Assembly: GCA_030704615.1 (NCBI GenBank)
Contig: CM060734.1
Location: forward strand, 49,122,042 to 49,186,041
Source of the DNA: Takakia lepidozioides
Taxonomy: Eukaryota; Streptophyta; Takakiopsida; Takakiales; Takakiaceae
Length of the DNA: 64,000 bases
Direction of reading: 5' to 3'
Part shown: piece by piece, positions 1 to 12,000 of the stretch
Layout: the number at the start of each line of letters is the position of its first letter
Numbering within the stretch: the stretch's first letter is position 1
Translations under genes and position numbers: made by a program
The notes under the pieces: generated by a model
Seen by the model: only the letters and a program-made list of their open reading frames with translations
What the model was told of the DNA's origin: nothing
The model's database searches: none

Positions 1-627
1 CCATGGCGCAGTGCTGCACTCTGGCGCTTCATACAGGAAACGCACTGGGGAAAGAGTCGTTGCATGCCTGTTTCTTTTCTGATGAGCAGGCGTCTCACAT
101 GGTGCAGCAGCCCAGTGACATTTCTTGAATTTGCCTGCCTGGATATTATTATGTTCGGGGGAATGTGATCTGCAATACTGGCATGCAAATCAATCAACCA
201 GGATCAGTGGACCTGTAATCTGATTAAAACAAACTTGCCTCTACCACCCCAACCTCGAAACCTACACCTCCATCACATAGGAACGAGGCAACATGTGACA
301 GATCGCACCTGTCTCCGCGGCGATTGCCGCAATGGTGACAGCCAAATAGCTTGTATAGGTCCTTGATCAATTCTCCTTCCTTCTCATTTGCATACTTGGT
401 CCCTCTAGCTGTCGAACCATCACTGAACCCATCTGTCAGACCACCAATGTGGTAAATTTCATAGGGGGCTAGGGTAGTCTTCACCGACCTGGAATGGATG
501 CACGTGCCAGTGCTCCTGGCCGCATCACATTGCTGGGCATCACATTCCGCCAATTGCCTCCCAGTACCTGCCCATCAATAAAAAAATTTCAGCTTTTGGG
601 AGGCTTGCATGGCCGACTCCTAATTCA

Positions 628-665
<38 letters not shown>

Positions 666-2360
666 GCAATATAAAGAGCTAGAGAGAGAGAGAGATAGGG
701 AGGCAACAAACCTGCTACAGGGCAGCTAATGTGCTACGCAAAAGATAAGTACAGGCAGTCACATCTCACCTTGAATGCAAGCACACCAAAGATCGCATGG
801 AATATTGCAGACTCTCTGGAAAGAAATTCACGTTTCTCCTTTTTAGAACCATTCATGCACAGCCTCTGAACAGAAAGGGATATCTGAATGACCACAACAA
901 CCACTGTCACTACATACACTGAAACAGACTCACACCGCTTACTGTAAGAAAGCCAATTCCTTGACAGTTCTTTGATATGATGTGCATTGTTTCCCAGGAT
1001 TGGTAACATAATTCTGACCAAATATCACATGGAATTCTGCAGAGTCTCTGAAAAAAAAATCATTCTTCTCATTTTTAGAACCATTCATGCACAGCCGCCT
1101 AACGGTAAGAATGACCACCACAACCACTGTCACTACCTACACTAAAACAAACTCACACCACATACCATAAACTAGTCAATTCTTCGACAGTTCTTCAATA
1201 TGAAAGCATACATTATCTGTGAGAAGTCCTTCACTGACATGATTTACTATGACTCTAACATGACTAGGGATGTAGGTTTGTATCTCAGGATGGGGAACAC
1301 AATTCTGAATTAATCCTGTTGCGTCCAGGTTGGGTAACTGCAGATGAACAGAGAGAGGCTACATTCCAGGTTGATAGAGTTGGATAACAACAAACTTGAC
1401 CTGCACTTGTGAGTACAAATTTTAGACCAGCACATTGCAAACCAAAGCTTTGGTCAAGTAAATTACCTAGGACCTTCGAGTTGTGCAAGAGTGCGATCCC
1501 GGTGATTTGTTCAGTTTGTGGCAGGGTTCTCAGTTTTGGCTAGAACGAAGGAAAAAGGATGAGACAAACCTGAGCAGATGCAACTGAGGCAGCAGCCACT
1601 GCTAGGCCTCCCAGCACTGACCCTAGCACTGGTGTTGCACACGACACTCCAACTGCTTTCCCTGCTCCCTTTTACGAGATCCCAAAATGACAGACTCAAT
1701 GAAGTTGTGCCTTAGAAGACCTTCCCTGTGCACACTATTATAAAGAATCAAACAGAACGAAGAGGCATTCAAGACCTCCAAACCCACTTATAGAGACAGA
1801 AAGCTACGTAAGGCAGCCAATACAGACATACCCCTAAGAAGGGGAATCGATAAAGTAATGCCCCAAAACAGGACAATAATCAAGAGCGTGATGGCCACCA
1901 GACACCAGACACACCGAAAGACAATGTTCACAAGAAGCTCAAAAAGCTTATATGCATGGGTGAACGAGGCAGAGAGAGAGGGAGAATTCTATGTTAACAA
2001 CCGCATGTCTTCCTCCGCTTAAAAGCTTCTATACAACCAACAAAACAGGGAGGAACGGGGGCAGTCACTACCATCCCCTTAAGAGCTCTAGGATTGAGAA
2101 TGCCGTGCAGTAGAAAGGATTGCACAGAAACAGACAGACAGGTCAGCTGTAAGTGGGAAAAAAATCTACTCCCCTAAAAGTCTCAAAACGTTCAATATAG
2201 TAGTTGTCATCCCTCTACTTGAGAGGAGCAAGAGCAGAAGTAGTACCTGGGCGACGGTGAGGGTGGATAAGAAGGTGAGGGACGCTGCGCACGGCGGCAG
2301 AATTGAGGCCAGTAGTGCTGACTGCCATCCGTCGCCGTTGCTGTTGGATAGCTTCGTCAT
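1..2360 (-). CDS. HNH-type zinc-binding membrane protein, partial (runs off left edge)
   Basis: Four exons can be placed. Exon 1 is 2360-2247: it starts with the ATG at 2360 (MTKLSNSNGDGW), then a hydrophobic stretch, and has a GT donor. Exon 2 is 1668-1570, hydrophobic and small-residue rich. A later exon is 488-309 and contains GTKYANEKEGELIKDLYKLF followed by GCHHCG. The last visible exon runs from 177 to the window edge with IADHIPPN and then LFPQCVSCMKRQ. CxxC, DHxPPN and a second CxxC in this order are the marks of a zinc-supported HNH/treble-clef fold. The join 309/177 keeps phase and gives GDSIADHIPPN. At least one exon between 1570 and 488 is unresolved, because the phases do not match directly. 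I infer membrane anchoring by the N-terminus. Nuclease activity is not shown by the sequence; the role could be purely structural zinc binding. Confidence 0.6.
630..695. repeat. (CT)n / (GA)n inverted microsatellite
   Basis: A CT run of about 16 units (630-662) is followed after about 17 bases by a GA run (680-694). The two runs are complementary, so the stretch could fold into a hairpin. It lies inside an intron of the HNH-type gene. Confidence 0.9.
788..1262. repeat. Diverged tandem duplication, about 232-bp unit
   Basis: The block starting near 791 (CATGGAATATTGCAGACTCT) recurs near 1024 (CATGGAATTCTGCAGAGTCT). The similarity continues through AACCATTCATGCACAGCC, CAACCACTGTCACTAC and GACAGTTCTT, in the same order in both copies. 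A weaker third start is visible near 1284-1312. The duplication lies in the unresolved part of the HNH-type gene and may include a duplicated exon or may be purely intronic. Confidence 0.75.
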
Positions 2361-5300
2361 GTCAGTGCTGACTGATATCAACTCACCAGCCCACCGTCAA
2401 TCCTCAGTGGATGCGATCAATTGCTGTGCTACGATCACCATATCCATGCAATGGTTGCAAGCGCAAGGACAGGGACAGACTTGATGGGCGTGCAGAGTCT
2501 AAAGTCTTAATCGCATCCGAAAGCACGAGAAACGGTTGAAGAGCGCGCCAAGAAATGCACATGCGCTCTTCAACTTGCTGCCCTTCATTGTTATCTTGAT
2601 TGCTTGTGGGCTGGATTCCAACGCTTCGATGACTATCGTTGATCAGCTGGTGATGATATTGAAGGAGTTGACGTTCTTTGTTCTTTCTCTTTCCTGTGTA
2701 ATGCGTGGCGTGATGTTGAAGCCATCTCAAAGGCCTCTCGGATTTCAAGTGTGTTGAAACATCCGCGTTCAATTGTACAGCCAGTCAACCTTCTGTTCTC
2801 CTTTTCCGCCATCAGATTACATCGCAAAAGTGAGCGGGCAAGCACCGTTCACTTATGTGTGAGAGAGAGGGGATATCCGAATTTGTGGCCTGGATTTCTT
2901 AAAATCCCGCCAACGGCTTTCATGGTTTTAGTTGGTCAATCTTGTCTGCGCGCTCAGTAGTATTCAATTTGCATTTGCTTGTCCACGGGTTCCATCAGTT
3001 GCATTTGGATCCGAGAGGCTCGCACACCGCAGACAAGGATATGAGACTGCGATGCGAAATAGCAAAGGCATTTTGAAGATTTGCATGTAGACCGCAGCTC
3101 ATTTGGCAATCACAGACTTTCAAAATTTGTTGGAGCGTTCCACACCCGGCATCAGTTCGTCACATTGCAATGTAGGTAGAGTTCAATGATACATGCTCTG
3201 AGAATTAAACATAGATACAGCTACAATGGGAATGACCTCCGCACAGTTTATCAGTGAACACACGGAAGTCCTTCCCTTCGACATGGAGCAAATACACACC
3301 TACTAAGTTAGTCCAGGCACCCGAACAATCAGAACCGTATGACGTCCTTGCTGTCAACATATCAGAAAAGACAAAGTCTTCGCAATCTCTCATCGGCATC
3401 CGACTTCCGCTGCCATTTCAAGGAGAGTCTACGAATACTTCGCAATCTCTCATCGGCATCCGACTTCCTCTGCCATGTCAAGGAGAGTCTACGAATCTCA
3501 GACCCTTTCTGATATCTGGACAGCAAGGACAAGCACAGGACAGCAAGGACAATCACAGTCTATACAGCGCTTCTACCGAAGCACAAGGTCTTGCCCTAAT
3601 TTCTCTATGGCCCAGATTCACACGGTTGAAGCGAGAACAAAGCAGGAAATAACGAAATAACTGGGAAAAGAGAAATCTTGGCGAGCCGGCCTCGATCAAG
3701 CCTACGGGCTAGGCGTCTACATCCCGACCCGATAGCTAGTCGGCGAGCATTGCTCTTGGCGCCATCCACACGCCCTCTCCTCTCTCTCTCTCTCGTCGAG
3801 CTTCCTTCCCACCATAGCTCCCCTTCCTCTAACTATCTCTCTCTCTCTCTCTACGCAACCCTAAAACATTTTCATATTATATATATATATATATGAAGTT
3901 GAAAATATTATATATATACCTATATATATCCATTCAACTTCATATAATGTAAACTATATAATACACATTCATGATTCATCCTGCCAGGAGCGACAGCTCA
4001 CAATTCAGCCCTTTACACATATGTAATACATATATGAAATTCGATTAATATATTATATCAAATATTATATGTTGTGTACTTTGCGACGGCTGAGCAAATT
4101 AGCTTTTTATATCATATGACGTAAAAAATAGTATCCATTAAATGCCCAAATGTGTGGGGTTTTGTTTATTATATCACTCCGCTATGAGTCATTACACACA
4201 CACAGGTAATCCCTTCTCTTGCTTTTTTAGGTCTCTTATTATTACTCAGCAGAATTGTGACCGTTTCCCGTGGGCATAGATTGGCCTATTGCCGTTGAGC
4301 GTCCTCGAGTAGGCTATGGGATGGGCAGGGTACAACTGACATGCTACCCGGTGTGCGCTGCCCGCCATGAAAAAGTGTGGCAGCCTGCTGGGCTCTCCAC
4401 TTTTCAGGCAGGCAGCTGAGCGGGCAGAATACCATCTGCCGGCCAATTCCAGAGTACGTATTTGACAATTTGCGGCGAATAGAATCACAGCGGCGTCCGC
4501 TTTATCCAGAGGGTGAGTGTTCCGGGGCGTAATGGATTACTAGACTTTTCCACAGGGCTGTACAGCCAATCAGAGGCGGGCCAGTGCAATCGATTGCTCT
4601 ACACACCATCCCAAGCTGTCATGAGCACTCCATCACGCTGCGGAGCGGACTGGCCGGTACCTGCCATTATGGCGGCTCCAGCTCCCATTCCCGTCTTCTT
4701 GCCCACCGTAATGGCAGGTCTGAAGTGTGAAGCCGATTCCAATGCACAATAAGTTATAACGGAATTTGAAAAAATGAGTTACTTAAGAGATTTGTTGTTG
4801 TTTTGCTTTTTTTTGTTTTGTTTTATTTATTTTCCTTGAGAAAGGGGAGTTCTGGCCTTATGTCAGCGTCCGGGCCTATAAGGGTTTTAATTTTTTTTTC
4901 CTTCAATAATTCAAATTAAGTTAATACGGGCTTCTTCCCCTTTCAGAGTTTCACCAGCAGAAACAATAAAATAAAAAAAGAAAAGGAGAGGAAGCCCTTG
5001 TGAGCTTTATTGATGGTTTTTCAATTTTACTGATAAATGGGAAGGAAAAACCTTGGTATGAGGCAACTTAAAAGTACGACGCCTCCTGTATGGAGCATAA
5101 CTTATGGTGTCACTTCACCAAAAGGGCTACCGCCTTCCAACTGAAAGGTGGACACCTGCCATACCGTGGTTTGAACCCACAACCACATCCAACGTGGTGT
5201 GGTATGTGCCCATTACCGTTGTCCAGGCCGAAGTGTGAGGTGCCAACCGGAACTAACGAGAGAGGATAGGCCGAAGCCATAAAAAACTTCCATGTCTCGG

Positions 5301-8300
5301 CCAAATCGGCCAAGTTATCCAAAGTTTGCCGACCTCGGTGGAGCATGGCTGACTGGTGGCATGGATGGTTGCTTGTATGTGCATAGAGTTCAAAATAATG
5401 CATTGTTGTCCAAGGCCCGGACCGATTGAGCCGGTCACTTGGTAAAGGGTAGGGTAGTCCCGCTGGATCAATATCCGAGTCAAGAGAGATGAGCAATGTG
5501 CACAAAGGTGACCTTCACCCCAAGTAGAAGAGACACAGGAACCAGTACAACAGGTGGAAAACCAATATAGGACATGAACTCTGCCGCCAAATTCCCAGGT
5601 ATTGCGCTCACCGATGTCGGTCGCCGATATCTGGGCGCCGGCTAAAATTAAGGCATGGAAGCAAGTCGTCATTTTTGTCATCTAGTGCCAAGTTTTTCGA
5701 CTGCCGATACATGGAAGTTGGCCGTTGCCGGCAAGGAAGCATGGCCGGCAGGGGGGAATGCAGAATGAGAAATATGACTACCTATTATTGAGTTCATCCG
5801 TCAAGCAGCCAAGAAATGACCAAAGACGAGAGCACGCGGACTCGGCCAAGACCATGGGAACAGGGCAGATATATAATAGTTATTCAAGGATATATTATTT
5901 ATCAATTTAAGTAAATTCCTTCAGGCTTCCAGCCATGATAGCTTATGTAGCACTAGGCCCAGGTACAACCTAATTTCAAAAAGGAGATAAATATAATAAG
6001 TTTTTAATTATAATGATTAGTTGATTACATAGGTAGTTGATAACAGTGATTGGTGAACAAGTTTGATGTACTATTTACTAGACTATTTTTATCCACAAAT
6101 TCCTCTGGGGCCTGGGCTTCCCTCCTTCTTTTACCCACCATAGCAGCATGTACGAGGCCGTTCAATGTACGATAAAGAAAAGAGATAATTATATATTTCA
6201 TAATAATATTAGTTTGCTGATTAGGCTTGATATATATGACGAAAACAAATTTGTGGGCCTCTGTCCCTTGTTTCCTTAATTTAAAAAATGATATACTTTT
6301 TATCAAACTATTACTATAGACAAATTTTGTTGGAAAATGCACACCCGCTCATCCGACCGTATGACAAAGTCAACGACCCACGTCAACAAATAGACAGTAA
6401 ACCATAAAAAGGTGACGTAAAACGGCCGTAATACAAATATTCCAAGTATAGGCGATGGAAGAGGGACCAAGAGTTCGAGATTCCAGCGTGCCCGAGAATA
6501 TCCTGTTATGCAGGCGCCAGACTCATACTTGGTCGTAGCCACGCAGCGTCCAAAGGTACAGATACGTATAATAAAGTGACAGCCTAGTCGTATAGACGTA
6601 CGCCCTGGTGGCAGGGCGTATTGATGGCCATAATGGCGGGGAGACGGCGCCCGGGAATCCGATCGCGGGCAGGGGGGTCGGACCCGGGCTTGCGTGCCGC
6701 ACATTACTGCGTCGTCCACGTCTTGCTGGCCTTTTCCATCAATGCAATATTTGGTTAGTGAGATACTCATTACTGCCCCCCCTTAAACCTACATATGTCG
6801 CGGACATGAAGCCCCGCTAGTAACTGTTTGCGGATACTCTCCAGAACTCTGCGCAACGGGAATGAAGGAACGTATACAGCAACACCACCAACCCTTTCCT
6901 TCTTTTATTAGCCGATCAATCGCTGTGTTATGTCCGCAAAGCTTTACTTGTCCAGGTTTTTCGCAAGAAATACTCGGTGGATCCAATGTCGTGGGGCCCT
7001 GTTTACATTTCTGCCCGTCATATAATGGGCCCCGCAGTTCCGCACCGTATACTCGTCCGGACGACCCCGTTTCAGGGCAAGCAACGATTTCTGTCCGGAA
7101 AATATTTACCGACTGGCGTTACGTCAACATTCTTCCGGTTTGATTCTCGGATTCTGGGATTCTAGTTTGGTCGTTCAGCTGACAAGACAATGATGGTGGC
7201 TAGAGAGGAGCGGAATGGACTGAGGCGCGACGGTTCGTGCTGCGGAACTGTCGCCGAGGAAGGGAGGAGCCGGGACAGATTATCTGGTGGGCCGTTGAGG
7301 CCGGGCATTGACCGGCAGTCTTGACCATTTTGTCCGCCAGACAACACGCTCAGCCTGATTCCGTGCGCTTCTGCTGAGCTGGCAGGTTATCGCTGGTGGC
7401 GACTAGTAAGGACAAGGTCTGCAGAGATTTGCGCGATTGGCTGGGTGCCGCGTGGCGGTTCCAGGATTGGGGTGCATAATTGGAGTGCATTGATGGCGTA
7501 CAGAGTGCGAGCGGGGTGGATGGATGAGAGAAATATGGAATGGATGACAATTGCGGGCATGATGGGATGATGGGATGAGAAAGAGTGGCAGTCACATCCA
7601 GGGCGTCGTGGCGGCGGCGCCGCTATGGCGCCCGTAGAAGCGCGGCCCGGGTAACGGTACCCGTGCGTAGGCAAGCGTAGGCTGTACAGGTAGGGGGCGG
7701 GCGTGAGAGGGAGACGAGGGGGGGAGGGAGGGGAATCGAAAGCCGGGGTTCTTCGTCTCCTTCGGATTTCTCTTCTTGAGAGAGAAGGGGCGGGATGCAG
7801 GGCAGGAGAGCAGGCAGGGATTGAGGTGAGATATTATGTGTCCGTCTTGTCTTGCAGATGCAGGGACGGTGGAGCAGGGAGGGGGAGCGAGGATGTTGTA
7901 AGTAGGGAGAGAGAAGGTAGTGGTGGGGGAATAGGTAGCCCCTGGTGCTGATGAGGTCTGCGGATTTTTACTGGAGTTGGTGTGTCCCGTGTGATGTTGT
8001 TTCGTGCATTTGAGGAGTGCAGAAGGTTTTGTATTGTGTTTTTCGTGCGGGCTGCTTGCAGGTGTCTTGTAGTTTGGTCTTGCTCTGCCCGGGGGGGTGG
8101 GGGGCGGGGGGGATTAGTTGCCGTCTGGGGTTTCTCCTGTCTCTGTGCATGAGGCTGTGTCTCGCTGCGTGCCTCGCTGCGTCCCCGGGGTCTGCCTACT
8201 TGTCAGGCTTTGTGGATGTTGTGGCGTTTGGTCGTCCTGGCTTTGTTTTGTGTTTTTTGGTTTCGTTCTTGGCGGGGTTGTTGAAGCCTGACTTGTCAGT

Positions 8301-9044
8301 CGTATCGTGTTTTGACCTAGGTTTTCGTTCTTTGGGACGAGGGTGACATTCTTAGAGGGTGTTCTACGGGGGCGTGCACGGGGAAGTGCAGTTGCTGCCG
8401 AGGGCGGGTTTGCTTGGATGAAGGATAATGCCGTTGTTTCGGCAGCGTATTTGTCCTGGTTTTTAGGCACGATCTGCAGTAGGGTTTCCAATGTGGCGTG
8501 ATGATAGACCTAAAGTAGAATGAGTGACTGTGGGGTTGGTGTTCTTGAGTCCTCGTGATGTTCTTTTAGGTTTTCGTCAAGCTTGTGCGTCGGTTGAGGT
8601 TTGGGAACGTTCCCCAAGACGGATACTGGGAAATAGTGCACATTGCAACCCTTTTGTTAGAGCAGAGCATTCTCCCTGGAGAGACGTACCAAGCCTGTTT
8701 GAGAATGCGTGTTCATTAACGCGCTAGTCGTTTGATTCCTCAGTCCGTTTCGGTGACATCCTGAGCTCTTCGCTTGTGGAAAGGCTGGTAGGGTAAAGAA
8801 ACAGCATGATATCAGCTGAACGTGGGTGCATGGTTTAATGTCAAGTTTACTGGGGAGGGGAACATATCCTTCATGTTTATTTGATCGCAGATTGTGGTGC
8901 AATCCATGATATTTTCTTGTTGTTTATGCAGGTCCCTTGAGAGGTTCTTATAAGAACTAGCTTCCGTTGGTGGCGGGTTGGGAGCCCAGCTTGTCCTTAT
9001 TCCATATCTCTCAACTTTCGGCAACTGTTAGTTGGCCTTCAGTC
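2361..9044. other. Intergenic region between the HNH-type gene and AGO1
   Basis: I see no convincing gene. The two start codons (2360 on minus, 9045 on plus) diverge, so both promoters lie here. The content includes two short tandem duplications near 3.4-3.6 kb, CT runs at about 3779-3796 and 3837-3852, AT-rich DNA with TA runs at 3870-4100, and a G-rich, GT-rich stretch at 7.7-8.5 kb that probably belongs to the AGO1 promoter and leader. A possible leader intron ends at the pyrimidine-rich acceptor at 8930-8931. Reading frames here have no recognisable domains. Confidence 0.6.
3379..3498. repeat. 60-bp tandem duplication (two copies)
   Basis: 3379-3438 and 3439-3498 are head-to-tail copies differing at only a few positions (for example CCGCTGCCATTTC against CCTCTGCCATGTC). 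A separate 20-bp tandem pair with the core GACAGCAAGGACAA lies at 3519-3558. Confidence 0.9.
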
Positions 9045-12000
9045 ATGCCGAGGAGGCGTAAGACACCTAGAGAGCTTGAGGAAAGCTCTCAAGGGCAGGT
9101 ATCAGCAGGGATCAGCCCACAATTGGCTCCAGCAACTGCTCCCCCTCAAGCTGCACCACCAGCAGGACCACCAGTGCAGCCCCGCCCACCTATATCTGTG
9201 CAGCCAACTGCTGGGCTAGGGCGTGATGAGGGACAGGGTATTGGTACAGGTGGACTGGGACGTGGAGGACCTGGTTCTGGAAGAGGCAGAGGTCGGGGCC
9301 GAGGCATGCCCTCACATTACATGCCCTCGCCCTTCCCTCCCCCAAGTGCTCCGCCGCCCCATTTTGCTTCTCCAGTTGATCCCTACCTTAGTCAAGCAGG
9401 GCCGCCGTACGCAGAAGCTCTCCCACAGTCCTATGGTGCACCAAGGTATCCAGCTCTAACTGTGCCAGAGCAATCAGTTCAGTATCCACAGTTGCGGGGA
9501 ACGCGGCCAGTGCAGGCTGTTGCGCCACCACAGCCCACACCTGTCTACACAGGTCCGCATTTTGCAGTTCCCCCTGCTCCCTTGGCACAGGGCCCAGCAG
9601 CAGTGGCAGGGTTTGTTCCTGGCCAAACCGTAGTTGAGCAGTTTGGCAGTCTGCAGATTCCAGGGCCCCCTCCACCTCCTATACTGGTTACAGCTGTGCC
9701 CGATCAGGGCCCCACTTCCCCAAAACCTGTAGCCCCGCCTGTATCCAGCAAGGCTCTGAGATTTCCATTACGGCCTGGAAGGGGCCGCACAGGGCAGAAG
9801 TGTGTGGTGAAGGCCAATCATTTTTTTGCAGAGCTTCCAGATAAGGACCTACACCAATACGATGTGAGTTCCTGCCTTAAGCCCTTGGATCCTTGTTGGT
9901 CCTGCCACAAAAGTATGGTTTGTCCATTCTGAAAGGAATGTCTGTTTTTTCACTTGAAATGAACGCAATTTCTAGTGTGGACATGGTGAGAGGTGTGTTC
10001 GGAATAGTCAGAGCTGTGTTACGCAGCTGTGTCACCTGATACAGTTCTGGTGAAGACGAGCAGCCATTGGGTTTGTCTTGGAAGTAGTCACATGTGTATG
10101 TGGAAAATGTTTCCCTCAAATTGGAAAGTGGAATATGCAGACTCACGTTCTTGGCTCACATTTTCTCTTTTTCGGTATCTGTGGTGATGTACAGGTTGCT
10201 ATCACTCCTGAGGTCACCTCCCGTGGTGTCAATCGGGCAGTTATGGAGCAGCTGGTTAAGATTCATAGGGAGTCTGCTCTAGGCCGGAGGTTGCCTGCAT
10301 ATGATGGACGCAAAAGCCTGTACACTGCTGGTCCGCTCCCCTTCCAATCCAAGGAATTCCAAATAAATCTTCTCGATGAGGATGATGGCAGCAATACTGC
10401 GAGGTTTTGTGCTATCCATTAACTCATCCATCATTTTGGGGGGATAGAACTTCCGTTGATGTTTTGCCACTGTTTTTCTTGTCAACCCATGGGCAGTTTT
10501 GGTTGCTTCTCTAGTTTCTTGGATTTGGATGGCTTGTGAGCTTCAGTTTGTGCATAGAGCTAATTCAATAAATGGGAAAGCCTCCGAATACATGTGCCTC
10601 TTGTTGAAAGAAAGTCCATAGCTCCGCATTCAATCTCTGCAGTCCTAAAATCCTGTGTACACGTCACTAGCTGGAACAACCCAACTGTGGAGCTAATTGT
10701 GAATGTTGGTGGATATTGCAGAAGGGAACGTTCTTTTAAGGTGGTAATTAAGTTTGCAGCTCGTGCTGATTTACATCACCTCGGCCAATTTTTGGCTGGC
10801 CGCCAAGCAGATGCTCCACAGGAAGCTCTTCAGGTGCTTGATATTGTGTTGCGGGAGCTGCCTACACATCGGTAAGACTTGCTTTCTTTTTTAGGGTGTT
10901 CTTTCTTTTGTCTCCTTTGTTAGCTTGTGTTTAGCATCTATTTTGGTCTGCTGTCTGTCTTTGAATTGACAAGGTTTGTTCCGAATAGTGGTATGGATAT
11001 TCACACTGGCATTCCGTTGGTGTGTGGGGGGGGGGGCTTGTAATGAGCGAATCAAATGTGAGGTTATATTATCACAGTTGTAGGTGATCTGCACGAATTC
11101 AGTGACCTTCTTCTATTATCAGTCCAGTTTATGGCATTTCGTGTGAAATAGTAAATATTCCTGGTGTATTTTAGGTGGCAAGGCTGAGTTTATATCTTGT
11201 CTCCATCCCTGACAAGTGGTAGTTCTCTTGTTTTCTGATTGCAGATACTCGCCTGTTGGCCGCTCCTTTTATTCACCAAACCTCGGCACCAGGCAGCCAC
11301 TTGGAGATGGACTGGAAAGCTGGCGGGGGTTTTACCAGAGTATTCGGCCAACTCAAATGGGCCTTTCTCTAAACATTGGTATGAAACAACAGCTATGTTT
11401 TTGGTGGAGGGTTATGTAAGGAATTGGAGTAAGCTTGCTATTGGAGAGGTCATATAGAGATGGGTGTACACATCTCACAAACTTATGGGGAGAGGCACAG
11501 TCAGAGTAGTTATTTGTAGGGTGATAGTGAGTAGTCAATTTTGTAAAGAGTACAGTTTTCTATGGCTTAAAACTCGTGGAATGCATGGTATATTCAACTT
11601 GGTCGGGTTGCTTTTAGGTAACCGGTGTCTACCTTATATGATCTGTATTCTGGTTTGTGAAATGATTGACTGGATGCCACACATCCCATGCAGATTGGAG
11701 ATATTTGGGTCTGGTTGCTAGTCTGGCCTCATGGCAGATAGGTCTTCTTTGATTCAATGCTTTCACCGCTTTTGTGGCTTTGTCAGACATGTCTTCAACT
11801 GCATTCATTGAGCCCAAACCTGTGATGGAGTTCATCCGGGATCTCTTGAATAAGGAATTATCAAGGGGCTTGAGTGATGCAGATCGCATTAAGGTGTGCT
11901 ATTGTCGCCTGGACATGTCTGCTGTTCCCACCTTTGTTTTTGTACATTCGAAGGGGTCGTCTTGGCCTCCATACTTGTTTTGTTTTATATGCTCTTTATC

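Noticed and set aside
630-695. CRISPR-like or regulatory repeat array
   Set aside because: Simple dinucleotide microsatellites only; no spacer-repeat structure anywhere in the window.
5110-5681. Two overlapping minus-strand frames of 131 and 142 codons
   Set aside because: No recognisable motif; the GGTTTGAACCC word suggests a dispersed repeat, but no second B/A-box structure was found.
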